Part shown: one piece after another, positions 17,993 through 27,237 of the stretch
How positions within the stretch are numbered: position 1 is the stretch's first letter
Layout of the letters: each line of letters starts with the position of its first letter
DNA from: Oscillatoriales cyanobacterium PMM_0080
GTDB taxonomy: Bacteria > Cyanobacteriota > Cyanobacteriia > Cyanobacteriales > Microcoleaceae
Direction: 5' to 3'
DNA: 64,000 nt
Assembly (NCBI GenBank): GCA_949127775.1
Contig: CASBQF010000272.1
Location: 1 to 64,000, forward strand
Translations under genes and position numbers: made by a program
Notes under the pieces: model-generated
What the model was told of the DNA's origin: nothing
Databases searched by the model: none
Seen by the model: only the letters and a program-made list of their open reading frames with translations

Positions 17993-18430
17993 AGGCTACC
18001 TATTGTCTCACTAGGATCATTCACCAGTTTAATCGCTGATCGTTGAAATGCCATATCGATCGCACATACCAGGAAAAAAAAATTATCAAATTTTGTTACC
18101 ATCCCCAAGGCACTTACATAAAACGCCCAATTCAAAAAACCCTCCGTATTCCCGAACCCCTTTCCTTCTACCCAACTAACAATTTAGAGCCGCACCAGCT
18201 TGTATAGAATGCTGACAGGCGACAACTAGCTCCGTTTATTGTTACTTTGGTGGAATTAGCCCACTGCTATATTAGACAAGATTGCAAAAATAACTAGGAC
18301 GGGCTCTCCGGCCCATCCCACAAAAAGTTTTTTTCTTTTGGAACAGGCCGGAGAGCCTGTTACAAAATTTGATTAAAATGAATTTTGCAATCTTGTCTAT
18401 TGATATTTTTATCACAAAGGGTAGATATTT
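17993..18430. other. Divergent promoter region with nested palindrome
   Basis: This 438-bp region separates the leftward wza/wzc-like genes from the rightward wzy-like cluster and so must hold both promoters. The only obvious structure is the 125-bp palindromic element at 18274-18398. The first 250 bp shows AT-rich stretches but no motif that I can name. Confidence 0.5.
18274..18398. repeat. 125-bp MITE-like nested palindrome
   Basis: The outer arms AGACAAGATTGCAAAA (18274) and TTTTGCAATCTTGTCT (18383-18398) are perfect inverted complements of 16 bp. An inner pair GGGCTCTCCGGCC / GGCCGGAGAGCCT forms a second hairpin. Similar inner GGAACAGGC / CCCACAAG words occur in the palindromes near 48690-48772 and 55360-55415. 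Confidence 0.8.
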
Positions 18431-19849
18431 ATGGCGAGACTGATTAAAGATCTAATTTTATACAATAATTTTTTGCTGATTCTATTGGGTGTCAGCGCAT
18501 TAATTATCACTCTTTTCATATTTCAAATTGCCACTAAAAGAAATTTAGGTATTACTTTTGAAAAGTGGTTTGCTGTTTTGTACATATTCATATCTCCTCA
18601 CGTTAATATACCTCCTTTTAATTACCTGCATTTTATCAACGTTAGTGAAGGTGATGGTAGTACGATCGGCAAGCTTCCCTTTGTATTTTATCCCTGGATA
18701 ATATTTATTTTATCCGGTAGATTTATTAGCTTTTTTAAACATAAATTTGTCGAATCATTGTCATTTGTAGTGCTAAGAAATCCAGGATTTTCCCTGTATT
18801 GTTTGCTACCAGTAACATCGACACTGTGGTCGCTAGTTCCTGATATTACGCTGAAAGCTGGGATGGCATTTACAGGTTTTACTATTGTTGGTTTTTACAT
18901 AGCTGCGCGATATGAGTGGCACGAACTATCTGGCTTAGTCCGATGGGGCTATACTTCGATCGGTATAGTTAGTTTTTTGCGGTTCCCGACTGTGACGCGA
19001 GAATTTGCAGGAATTACCAGTCACAAAAATTCTTTGGGCAGCATCATGGTGGTGAGTACAGCACTTTGGTATTTACACTATTGCCAAGGTGCTAAAACTC
19101 AAAAAGAACGTTGGATATCTCTATTATTCATGTTGTTTTCATTTTATTTGGTCAGGTCTACTAGCTCTGGAGGTTCCTTAGTTAATTGTTTAATGCTCAT
19201 ACTTATAGTATCATCTTTAAGTATTTTGAGTAAGTTAAAATTTCAATGGGCATTTACTTGTATTGTCGGGTTTATGGTCTTCGGTATAATTTCTAGTGTT
19301 TATATAATAGACAACTTAGAGTCAATTGTGGTCGGAGGTTTGGGCAAGGACTTGACTTTGACTGGACGCACGGAATTTTGGCCACAATTAATCGCGGCAG
19401 CCAATCAGCGTCCTTGGCTTGGCTATGGATTTGAGGGATTTTTTCAACAAGATTTAATCGGTGATAAAACCCCAGCTTATTTCATATACACTACGATTGG
19501 ATTTCAACCGCGAACCGCTCATAATGGCGCTATATCAATATTGCTATTTTTCGGTTATCCCGGATTGATACTAATCTTAACTTCTCTGTTGACTAATCTG
19601 GTTTTTGCTGTCCGGGAATTGAGCCGCCGCCCGCTATCTGAGTCGGGAGTACCGATTATTTACTTAGTTTTTATTATTTTGAATAATCTAACTGAAGGTT
19701 CTTTAGGTGATATTGGGGATGTGTGGCTTGCTTACGTGTTACTAACAGTTAGACTCAGTATCGATAGTAGCAAATCTCCATCCAGCAACCGTCGCAGTTA
19801 TGGACAAGATTTGCCACCGCGATCGGCATCCAGATTGAATCCCGATTAA
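18431..19849 (+). CDS. O-antigen ligase/polymerase-like membrane protein (Wzy/WaaL family)
   Basis: The 472-residue protein is almost wholly hydrophobic with about 10-12 membrane helices. Residues ~300-380 form the family signature region: LTGRTEFWPQLI, RPWLGYGFEGFF and HNGAISILLFFGYPG, with an extracytoplasmic loop carrying conserved Arg and His. Such proteins polymerise lipid-linked repeat units (Wzy) or ligate polymer to an acceptor (WaaL); sequence alone does not decide. Position beside a Wzx-like flippase and the Wza/Wzc-like pair favours the polymerase role. It is the first gene of the rightward cluster. Confidence 0.87.
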   Translation: MARLIKDLILYNNFLLILLGVSALIITLFIFQIATKRNLGITFEKWFAVLYIFISPHVNIPPFNYLHFINVSEGDGSTIGKLPFVFYPWIIFILSGRFISFFKHKFVESLSFVVLRNPGFSLYCLLPVTSTLWSLVPDITLKAGMAFTGFTIVGFYIAARYEWHELSGLVRWGYTSIGIVSFLRFPTVTREFAGITSHKNSLGSIMVVSTALWYLHYCQGAKTQKERWISLLFMLFSFYLVRSTSSGGSLVNCLMLILIVSSLSILSKLKFQWAFTCIVGFMVFGIISSVYIIDNLESIVVGGLGKDLTLTGRTEFWPQLIAAANQRPWLGYGFEGFFQQDLIGDKTPAYFIYTTIGFQPRTAHNGAISILLFFGYPGLILILTSLLTNLVFAVRELSRRPLSESGVPIIYLVFIILNNLTEGSLGDIGDVWLAYVLLTVRLSIDSSKSPSSNRRSYGQDLPPRSASRLNPD

Positions 19850-19968
19850 TTTGCAAAAGTTATAAATTTATATAACTATGATATACTCGGTCTATGAGCT
19901 TGGTTTTTGATTGATGTCCAAAGGCTCGAAAAGTATATTTATTTCTGACAAGGACTGAGAACTTTCTA

Positions 19969-21303
19969 ATGTTAGATAAAATAAATGCGGTTAGTCAAAA
20001 GCTCGGTCCCGGCCTCCGCCAGGTACTCGGTAATCTGGCTTGGTTGTTGACAGACCAAATTTTGCAAATGGCTCTGGGTTTGTTTGTGGGAGTCTGGGTA
20101 GCTCGATATCTGGGCCCAGCACAATTTGGCTTAATCAATTATGCGATCGCCTTTGTTTCCCTATTTGCCTCCGTGGCGACAATGGGATTGGGTACTCTGG
20201 TAGTCCGCGATATTGCTCGCAATCCCGAGTGCAAAGAAGAGACTCTGGGTACTGCTTTTGTCATACAATTAGTAGGTGGAATCATCACTTTACTGTTAAC
20301 GGTGGCAGTGATTTCGATACAGAGTCCAAATGATGATTTAACTCGGTGGCTGGTGGGGATTATTGCCGCCGGAACGATATTTCAATCTTTTGAAACAGTA
20401 AATTTTTGGTTTCAGTCTCAAGTTCAATCTAAGTATACGGTCGTTGCTAGAAATTGTGTATCATTACTAATCGCTGCACTCAGAATCGGATTGATTCAAA
20501 TCAAAGCACCGCTGATTGCTTTTGCTTGGTTGAGGTTGGGAGAGGTGGCTTTGGCTGCATTGGCGATCGCCATTATCTATCAAAGCAGAGGAAATGATTT
20601 TAAGCTGTGGCGAGTCAGTTGGGAACGAGGAAAAGAACTACTCAAAGAAAGTTGGCCGCTGGTACTATCGAGTTTGGCGGTTTTTATCTATTCCAAAATC
20701 GATCAGATTATGCTCGGTTCTGTAGACAAAACTGAGTTAGGATATTATGCAGTTGCAGTTAAACTATCGGAAGTTTGTGATTTCTTGCCCGTGATTATCG
20801 CTTCTTCTATCTTCCCCAAACTCGCACAGTTAAGAGAAAAAAATTATGGTGAATACCTAAAAAAGTTTCAAATTTACTCTGATGCTATGCTATTTTTGTG
20901 GCTAGGAGTGGCATTGCCAATCTCTTTGCTGGCTCCTTTTATCGTGCAGACGCTTTACGGCGACCAATATACAGCTTCAGCTCCGGTGCTATCTATATAC
21001 GTCTGGGCTCAATTTGGGAGTAACTTCGGCATAGCTAGAAATACCTATTTTGCCTTGGAAGGTCAATTGCGATACGGTCTTTACTTGACATTTATTGGTT
21101 CACTTTTTAATATAGTATTAAATTCTCTACTAATTCCTAAATACGGAGCTTTTGGAGCAACAGTAGCAACTTTAATCACTTATTTCTATGTAATTATTTT
21201 GGTCAATTTTTTGATTAAAGAGTTGAGACCTTTTGGTAATTTAATCTTGCGTTCGCTCAATTTATACAAGGCGGCTTCTAGGCTAATAGGATTGGTCAAA
21301 TGA
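19969..21303 (+). CDS. Polysaccharide flippase (Wzx-like, MOP superfamily)
   Basis: The 444-residue protein has about 12 predicted membrane helices. It starts with the PST/Wzx signature region (GNLAWLLTDQILQMALGLFVG, then WVARYLGPAQFGLINYA). These proteins flip undecaprenyl-linked repeat units across the inner membrane. The later KIDQIMLGSV and ELGYYAVAVKLSE segments are typical of the family. The stop overlaps the ATG of the next gene (ATGA at 21300-21303), so the two are translationally coupled. Together with the Wzy-like gene upstream it defines a Wzx/Wzy-dependent pathway. Confidence 0.92.
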   Translation: MLDKINAVSQKLGPGLRQVLGNLAWLLTDQILQMALGLFVGVWVARYLGPAQFGLINYAIAFVSLFASVATMGLGTLVVRDIARNPECKEETLGTAFVIQLVGGIITLLLTVAVISIQSPNDDLTRWLVGIIAAGTIFQSFETVNFWFQSQVQSKYTVVARNCVSLLIAALRIGLIQIKAPLIAFAWLRLGEVALAALAIAIIYQSRGNDFKLWRVSWERGKELLKESWPLVLSSLAVFIYSKIDQIMLGSVDKTELGYYAVAVKLSEVCDFLPVIIASSIFPKLAQLREKNYGEYLKKFQIYSDAMLFLWLGVALPISLLAPFIVQTLYGDQYTASAPVLSIYVWAQFGSNFGIARNTYFALEGQLRYGLYLTFIGSLFNIVLNSLLIPKYGAFGATVATLITYFYVIILVNFLIKELRPFGNLILRSLNLYKAASRLIGLVK

Positions 21304-22517
21304 TTGAAATTAAACCCAAGCTCCAACATCGATCGCACTGTCCCTATTCTGGCAAAATACTCAAACCTGTCAAAGTATTGTGGCAAGGTGCCCGCGTCTG
21401 TGTGGTGTCTGAATCTCCCGCAGGTGGCGAAATCATTGACGAGTTGAGAATTGGTCACGCCGCTAAGACTGCTTACAGCATTAACTTAGCTCAAGGAACA
21501 ACTTTTAGCGATGACAATTATGCGGAAGAGTTTTTAGCAAAACCTTTGCTCCAATCTCTGCAAAACCCCCAAACCGAACAGCTAGAAATTGGTCAAGAAA
21601 TCTTCAAGTCTTATCAGCGGGTAATCGTATTAAACTGTATTGATTATCTTTACGGACACAGCCTTTTAAAGTTGCTAAACGCACAGAGGCATTTAGACTC
21701 TCACCCAGATTTTGGTGTAATTGTCATTGTTCAGAAATTTCTGAGATGGATGGTTCCAGAAGGAGTTGCCGAAGTCTGGACAGTACCTATATCCCTCAAA
21801 AATGGTCAGTGTTACTATCCCAGTTTTGGCGAGTTTGTCAGCAAACAGTTAGAACGTTTTGATGAAGTTTATGTAAGTGAAGCCTATTCTCATCCCAGTC
21901 GATTTGACATTAGTAAATTTACGGGGGTTCCCAAACATGATTTTGACGGAGAAGCATACAAAATTACTTTTGTTTGGCGGGAAGACAGGCTGTGGTGCAA
22001 TAATTTGCTTTTCAAAGTTTGCCGAAAACTCAAATTGCTGCAAATTCCTTTGAGTATTCAAAATTGGAACGTGCGGAGGTTATTTACAAAAATCAGAAAA
22101 CTGCTTCCAAACGCTAAGTTTGCTGTTGCAGGTTTGGGTGAAAGCACTAATTTTCCTGAGTGGATTCAAGATTTCAGGGTGGATAAATTTGATCAAAAAA
22201 CTGAGCAGGAAATGTGTCAGGTTTACTCGGAAAGTCGCTTGGTAATTGGGATTCACGGTTCCAATATGCTATTACCATCGGGTCACGCTGGTATGACGAT
22301 CGATATGATTGAGGAACGATGGGGGAATTTTGCTCAAGATGTTCTATATCAAGAGTCAGATCCTAGACTTGCTTCGTTTCGCTATCGATATCTACCACTT
22401 GCGACTAGCTTAAGTAACTTAGCACATATTGCTTCAGAAATGATTCTTAAGCGATCGGATTTCTATTTTCACATGATGGGTGATTCTCTACGAAATAGTT
22501 TTGCTTCACGGATTTAA
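21300..22517 (+). CDS. Unrecognised protein, possible glycosyltransferase
   Basis: The 405-residue soluble protein overlaps the flippase gene by 4 nt and lies inside the polysaccharide cluster. No family is certain. The C-terminal part has VIGIHGSNMLLPSGHAGMTIDM, which resembles the sugar-nucleotide-side IGIHGA.L motif of GT61-like (DUF563) and other GT-B enzymes. A two-domain GT-B arrangement (domain change near residue 220) is plausible, with FVWREDRLW and KIRKLLPNAKFAVAGLGES as the second Rossmann-like half. I infer a glycosyltransferase or sugar-modifying role only from this motif and context. No signal peptide or membrane helix is visible. Confidence 0.6.
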   Translation: MIEIKPKLQHRSHCPYSGKILKPVKVLWQGARVCVVSESPAGGEIIDELRIGHAAKTAYSINLAQGTTFSDDNYAEEFLAKPLLQSLQNPQTEQLEIGQEIFKSYQRVIVLNCIDYLYGHSLLKLLNAQRHLDSHPDFGVIVIVQKFLRWMVPEGVAEVWTVPISLKNGQCYYPSFGEFVSKQLERFDEVYVSEAYSHPSRFDISKFTGVPKHDFDGEAYKITFVWREDRLWCNNLLFKVCRKLKLLQIPLSIQNWNVRRLFTKIRKLLPNAKFAVAGLGESTNFPEWIQDFRVDKFDQKTEQEMCQVYSESRLVIGIHGSNMLLPSGHAGMTIDMIEERWGNFAQDVLYQESDPRLASFRYRYLPLATSLSNLAHIASEMILKRSDFYFHMMGDSLRNSFASRI

Positions 22518-22555
22518 TCAATTTCATACTTTAAATATAGCGGGAGATATAGGCA

Positions 22556-23617
22556 ATGAAAAATAGCGGTTCTGTTTATATAGTTACTGGAATGTGCTGT
22601 GATGAAGAAGGGCAGGAAAGTAAATATCCCCAGGGATCGGATGCTAAATCTTCATCGGAAAAGTTTCAATTAGTTTACTGGCGTTGTGCGGTGGTATATT
22701 TTGCTTCCAGCGTTAGAAATAATCCCGAAGCTCAGCATATCTTATTTACGAATACCGATCGCATTCCCAACATTGAAAGCTTTAATACTGTTGAGTTTTT
22801 CAACAAAATCGGAGTTAAAGTCGTCCAGATTCCATTTACATATCAGCCACCCATTGAATACTACCCTGCTTTCAGAAGTACGTTTTTTAAGTTTGATATT
22901 ATTCAATATTTGAAAAACCATTCGGAGTCAAACGATCTCTGTATCGCTTTAGACTCTGACTGCGTGTGGATTAATTCAGCCGATCGCATAATTGCCGATA
23001 TCGACAAACACGGTTTGACAACTTACGATCTTTACGAACCCGATGACAAAAAAATTAGCGGCTTGACTAGGCAGGAAATGCAGAAAATTTATGAGGAATT
23101 AGGCTATAAAGTAGATGAGCCTCCTAAGTATTTTGGTGCAGAATTTATCGTAGGAAATGGGCAGCATATTAAAATATTGTCCGAGGAAGTAGACTCAATT
23201 TGGGAGACTTGCTTGCAAAGATTTGCCGCAGGGGAGACAAAATTTAATACAGAAGAGCAGATGCTCAGCTATATTTATAATAAGCTGGGATATGCTCGCA
23301 GCAGTGGTAATGCTTACTTTAATCGAGTGTGGACATCGCCGATAATTTATACTGCAACTGAGGCAGATTTAAAAATGGATGTGTGGCATTTGCCAGCGGA
23401 GAAAGGATTCGGGATTAAGCGACTTTTTGCACAAGTGGCTAATCCCAACTCTTATTTTTGGAATCTGCCTGTGGGAGAACGGTTTACTAAATATGTTGCA
23501 GGTTATGTAGGAATACCAAAACGTAATATTTCTAAGACTGTGATGGATGTGTTAGACAACCGGATTTCTGGCGTAAAAAGGAGATTGGCGAAAGTCACAG
23601 GTGTTGTCAAAAATTAG
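22556..23617 (+). CDS. Putative GT-A-fold glycosyltransferase, family unassigned
   Basis: The 353-residue soluble protein contains LCIALDSDCVWINSADR (~residues 125-141), a DxD motif in the setting of nucleotide-sugar-dependent GT-A enzymes. Later come FGAEFIVGNG (~196) and a Glu-rich loop TEEQMLSYIYNKLG (~238), as in GT8-like enzymes where an acidic loop follows the sugar pocket. The N-terminus lacks a classic GT2 start; instead it has YIVTGMCCDEEG. GGGAGATAT at ~22540 could serve as a weak ribosome site. It sits between two cluster genes in the same direction, so a role in the repeat unit is likely, but its donor and acceptor are unknown. Confidence 0.65.
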   Translation: MKNSGSVYIVTGMCCDEEGQESKYPQGSDAKSSSEKFQLVYWRCAVVYFASSVRNNPEAQHILFTNTDRIPNIESFNTVEFFNKIGVKVVQIPFTYQPPIEYYPAFRSTFFKFDIIQYLKNHSESNDLCIALDSDCVWINSADRIIADIDKHGLTTYDLYEPDDKKISGLTRQEMQKIYEELGYKVDEPPKYFGAEFIVGNGQHIKILSEEVDSIWETCLQRFAAGETKFNTEEQMLSYIYNKLGYARSSGNAYFNRVWTSPIIYTATEADLKMDVWHLPAEKGFGIKRLFAQVANPNSYFWNLPVGERFTKYVAGYVGIPKRNISKTVMDVLDNRISGVKRRLAKVTGVVKN

Positions 23618-23635
23618 CATACTGGAGTTGTATAA

Positions 23636-24562
23636 ATGTTCGATCGCCAATTGAAGACCCCCGTCGCGTTTATTATTTTCAAACGCCCTGAAGAAACTCA
23701 GAGGGTGTTCTCCGAAATCCGTAAAGTCAAACCGTCTAAATTGTTAGTGGTTGCTGACGGGCCGCGGCCGGACAGACCGGGAGAAGACCTGCAATGTGCT
23801 GCTGCTCGGGCGATTATTGAGCAGGTGGATTGGGAATGCGAGGTTTTGAGAAATTATGCCGATCGCAATTTGGGATGTCGCGCTCGCGTTTCTAGCGGGC
23901 TAGATTGGGTGTTTGATACGGTGGAAGAGGCGATTGTTATTGAGGATGATTGCTTACCTGACAGTACATTTTTCTATTTTGCAGAAGAGTTACTCGAACG
24001 CTACCGATATGACGAACGAGTTATGTCGATATCTGGACAAAATGTGCAATTTGGCAAGCAACGAACAGATTATAGTTACTACTTTTCTCGCTACACTCAC
24101 TGCTGGAGTTGGGCGACTTGGAGGCGAGCTTGGAAACACTATGATTTAGAGATGAAGCTGTGGCCGGAAGTTCGGGATAGCAATTTTTTGATGGATATAT
24201 TGGGTGATGCTCATGCTGCCAAAATCTGGACGAAAACTTGTCAGTTGTGTTACGAAGGTACTCTTGATACTTGGGATTTTCAGTGGACGTTTGCTAGTTT
24301 TATTCAAAATGGTTTGAATATTTTGTCTAATGTCAATTTGGCTGCAAATATTGGACATGGAATGGGGGGGACTCACACGGATGATATCAATAGTCCCTAC
24401 AATAATATGTCTGTTGAGCCGATCGCCTTTCCGCTCAAACATCCTCCGTTTGTGATTCGGGATGCACAAGCCGATAACTTCACTCAGAATAGTTTATATG
24501 ATTACGATCCGAAATTTGTGAAGAAAGTACAGCGAAAACTTAAACAACTTTTGAAAATGTAA
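23636..24562 (+). CDS. Glycosyltransferase family 2-like protein
   Basis: The 308-residue protein begins PVAFIIFKRPEETQRVFSEI, the common start of a GT2-like group that handles hexose transfer in capsule loci. The acidic metal/nucleotide-binding segment is VIEDDCLPDSTFFYF (~residues 100-114). HCWSWATWRRAW (~150) and DTWDFQWTFASFIQ (~205-218) carry the conserved acceptor-side residues seen in these proteins. It follows the previous gene by 18 bp and so is probably in the same operon. Sugar specificity cannot be stated. Confidence 0.85.
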   Translation: MFDRQLKTPVAFIIFKRPEETQRVFSEIRKVKPSKLLVVADGPRPDRPGEDLQCAAARAIIEQVDWECEVLRNYADRNLGCRARVSSGLDWVFDTVEEAIVIEDDCLPDSTFFYFAEELLERYRYDERVMSISGQNVQFGKQRTDYSYYFSRYTHCWSWATWRRAWKHYDLEMKLWPEVRDSNFLMDILGDAHAAKIWTKTCQLCYEGTLDTWDFQWTFASFIQNGLNILSNVNLAANIGHGMGGTHTDDINSPYNNMSVEPIAFPLKHPPFVIRDAQADNFTQNSLYDYDPKFVKKVQRKLKQLLKM

Positions 24563-24872
24563 GTAAAAATGTAGTTTTTTTTAGATGTCTAATTTTTTGG
24601 ATGAGTCGGGAATCTGGGTATTTGTTTTGGGATTTTTATGAAAGATTTAACCCAATACGGTTCAATTAACACTATTTATGCCCCGGAGATCCCCCTAAAT
24701 CCCCCTTAAGAAGGGGGACTTTGAGAGCATTCTCATCCCCCCGATACTAAGGGGAATCTGCCTTAAGTAAACCGTATTGAGATTTAACCGCAGAGGCCGC
24801 AGAGAGCGCAGAGGAAGAGAGAGAGGAATAATTTTGAAGTCAACTAAGGGATTTGATACTAAGGATGTTTTG
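24563..24872. other. Gap in the polysaccharide cluster filled by repeats
   Basis: The 310-bp gap contains the MITE-like element 24654-24778 and, immediately after it, a CCGCAGAGGCCGCAGAGAGC repeat (~24786-24815). The latter is the same class of low-complexity repeat as the ends of the GxxExxY cassette. In-frame translation of the repeat gives an Arg-rich leader that is not part of the next gene. Confidence 0.6.
24654..24778. repeat. MITE-like element, AATACGGTTCA family (copy 1)
   Basis: The ends AATACGGTTCAATTAA and TTAAGTAAACCGTATT are imperfect inverted repeats. The interior contains CCCCGGAGATCCCCCTAAATCC and CCCTTAAGAAGGGGGA. A second copy with the same interior is at 39036-39181 and an incomplete third at 41271-41340. 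Confidence 0.8.
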
Positions 24873-26123
24873 ATGAACGTTTTGTTGGTCAGTAATTATG
24901 ATGTTCAAGGTGGTGCTGCGAGGGCGACTTATCGCTTGCACAAGGGTTTGCAAGGTATTGGAGTAAATTCGGAAATTTTGGCTGGCTATAAGTCTAGTAA
25001 TGATGAAACTGTACGGTTGATGCCGACCAAATTAGGGGAAAATTTTAAGAGTATCAGACCTAAATTAAATAGACTACCGTTAAAACTATATCCAAAACTA
25101 GGTCAGGTGATTTTTTCGCCGCAATGGGTTCCTGATTCCCTAGCATTGGAAGTTGCCAAAATTAATCCTGATGTAATTAATTTGCATTGGGTTTGTGAAG
25201 GTTATATGCAGATTGAAACTTTGGCTAAGTTTAATAAGCCGATTGTTTGGACGCTACACGATATGTGGGCGTTTACGGGTGGATGTCATTACAGCGAAAG
25301 TTGCGATCGATATCTTGATGCTTGTGGTGCTTGTCCGCAACTTCACAGCACTAAAGATGCTGATATTTCTCGTTGGATTTGGCAGCGAAAAGCTGATGCT
25401 TGGCAGAATTTGGATCTGACTTTGGTAACTCCGAGTAATTGGTTGGCTGAATGCGCGAAATCTAGTTCTTTGTTGGCAAAATATCCAGTTAAAGTGATTG
25501 CTAATGGGCTAGATGCTGATGTTTATAAGCCGCTGAACCGATCGCAAGTGAGGGATAGTTTGAATTTGCCTCAACATAAACAATTGGTGTTGTTTGGGGC
25601 GATGCAGGGTACGGAGGATCGCTGGAAGGGTTTTCCGTTGCTGGTTCCGGCTTTGCAAAGTTTGAGTCAGTCGGGATGGCAGGATAGGATTGAACTTGTG
25701 GTTTTTGGGTCTTCTGAGCCGGAAAATGCGATCGATGTTGGCTTCAAAATTCATTATCTGGGTAGGTTGGAAGATGAAATTTTGGCAAAAGTTTATGCGG
25801 CGGCGGATGTGATGGTTGTACCGTCGCGCTATGAAGCTTTTGGGCAGACGGCATCGGAAGCGCTGGCTTGTGGTACGCCTGTTGTGGCTTTTGATGTGAC
25901 GGGATTAAAAGATATTGTCGATCGCCACGAAAACGGTTATTTAGCTCAACCCTATGATAGCGAAGATTTGGCGCGAGGTATTACTTGGGTTTTAGAAGAT
26001 GCCCAGCGACACGAAAAGCTTTGTCATAATGCTCGGATGAAAGTTGAGGCAAAGTTTACATTAGCAGTGCAAGCTCGCGAGTATCAAAAACTTTATCAAG
26101 AAGTTTGTCAAGCAGCTAAGTAA
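24873..26123 (+). CDS. Glycosyltransferase family 4 (GT-B)
   Basis: This is a retaining GT-B glycosyltransferase of ~416 residues. The N-terminal domain starts MNVLLVSNYDVQGGAARATYRL, with the Gly-rich loop of GT4. The C-terminal domain has the family EX7E signature in VPSRYEAFGQTASEALACGTPVV. A Cys-rich insertion (GGCHYSESCDRYLDACGACPQL, ~90-115) matches the TLHDMWAFTGGCHY subgroup of colanic-acid WcaC-like enzymes. The start at ATG 24873 has AAGGATG upstream; a longer frame back to 24777 is only translated repeat DNA. It likely adds a sugar of the polysaccharide unit. Confidence 0.92.
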   Translation: MNVLLVSNYDVQGGAARATYRLHKGLQGIGVNSEILAGYKSSNDETVRLMPTKLGENFKSIRPKLNRLPLKLYPKLGQVIFSPQWVPDSLALEVAKINPDVINLHWVCEGYMQIETLAKFNKPIVWTLHDMWAFTGGCHYSESCDRYLDACGACPQLHSTKDADISRWIWQRKADAWQNLDLTLVTPSNWLAECAKSSSLLAKYPVKVIANGLDADVYKPLNRSQVRDSLNLPQHKQLVLFGAMQGTEDRWKGFPLLVPALQSLSQSGWQDRIELVVFGSSEPENAIDVGFKIHYLGRLEDEILAKVYAAADVMVVPSRYEAFGQTASEALACGTPVVAFDVTGLKDIVDRHENGYLAQPYDSEDLARGITWVLEDAQRHEKLCHNARMKVEAKFTLAVQAREYQKLYQEVCQAAK

Positions 26124-26327
26124 ATATACTGGAAAAACTCAAGACTTAGGTACTCAATCTTTTAAATAAGTCGGGTATGTAGAGGCTGCTCAAATGATAA
26201 ACTTTCTTTTCAATTTGTTGATAATGTGGCAAATTAAGTTAATAATTGTATTGCGATTGTAGGCGATCGGCATGGGCGATCGCACGTGAGACAGTTGATT
26301 ATTGCAAACAGCCAATTTTTAATATAG

Positions 26328-27236
26328 ATGAAGCAGACAAGTATAGCAGTCCTGATGACTTGCCACAACCGCAAGTCAAAGACTTTGGCCACTCTAGAGT
26401 CGCTGTTTCAGCAAAGATCGATCGATGAAATTGGACATAAAGTTTATCTAGTAGATGATGGGAGCACTGATGGCACTCGTCAAGCAGTACAGCAAACATA
26501 TCCTGATGTCAAGATTTTTTCTGGGGATGGCAATTTATTTTGGAATGGAGGAATGCGTATCGCTTTTAGTGAGGCAATCAAAGACGATCCAGACTATTAT
26601 CTGTGGTTGAATGACGATACGATACTTTATCCAGAAGCTTTAAGTTCGTTGTTAACAACCAGCCGTCAGTTATTTGAACAAGGAGCAGAAAAGGCGATCG
26701 TTGCCGGTTCAACTTGCGATCCCGATACTGGTGCTTTTACTTACGGCGGTATAGTTAAAATTACTCCGTTATTGCCCTTTAAATTTCGGTTTCTCGATCC
26801 TACAGAAGCACCTCAATCTTGTGACAGCATGAATGGTAACTGCGTACTAATTCCTCGCAGGGTTGTTGAACTTGTTGGCAATCTCGATCCAGCCTTTATT
26901 CATTATTTATCGGATTGGGAATACGGGCTGCGTGCTCGACAAAAAGGCTGCACAGTCTGGATAGCTCCCGGCTATCAAGGAACTTGTTCGGCCAATCCCC
27001 AAGCTACAAAAGTGGCTGCTGCTAGCATGAGTGAAGGCTTAGAAAAAATGAACCAACCGAAAGGCTTAACTTTTCAAGATGCTACTCTTCAACCGTGGGA
27101 AGAATGGAAAGTATTTGCTCAGCGTCACGGTGGTTTATTCTGGCCAATTTATTGGTTGCTACCTTACAGAAGGTTAGTTTGGTTTTCAGTTTTGAGCAAG
27201 CTGGGATTAACTAAAAACAAAACTGAAGGTAAATAG
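26328..27236 (+). CDS. Glycosyltransferase family 2 (rhamnosyltransferase-like)
   Basis: The 302-residue GT-A protein has the GT2 start IAVLMTCHNRK, the first Asp cluster VYLVDDGSTDGT, and the metal-binding NDDT in YYLWLNDDTILYP. DGNLFWNGGMRIAF and HYLSDWEYGLRARQKG match the group that includes dTDP-rhamnosyl transferases such as RfbF. It stops 1 bp before the ATG of the next gene (27238), so the two are closely coupled. The rhamnose donor is an inference from similarity by eye; no dTDP-rhamnose synthesis genes are in the window. Confidence 0.87.
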   Translation: MKQTSIAVLMTCHNRKSKTLATLESLFQQRSIDEIGHKVYLVDDGSTDGTRQAVQQTYPDVKIFSGDGNLFWNGGMRIAFSEAIKDDPDYYLWLNDDTILYPEALSSLLTTSRQLFEQGAEKAIVAGSTCDPDTGAFTYGGIVKITPLLPFKFRFLDPTEAPQSCDSMNGNCVLIPRRVVELVGNLDPAFIHYLSDWEYGLRARQKGCTVWIAPGYQGTCSANPQATKVAAASMSEGLEKMNQPKGLTFQDATLQPWEEWKVFAQRHGGLFWPIYWLLPYRRLVWFSVLSKLGLTKNKTEGK

Positions 27237-27237
27237 G

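Noticed and set aside
24777..24872. Arg-rich N-terminal extension of a glycosyltransferase
   Set aside because: It is translated from a CCGCAGAG repeat; ATG 24873 has AAGGATG upstream and matches the family start.
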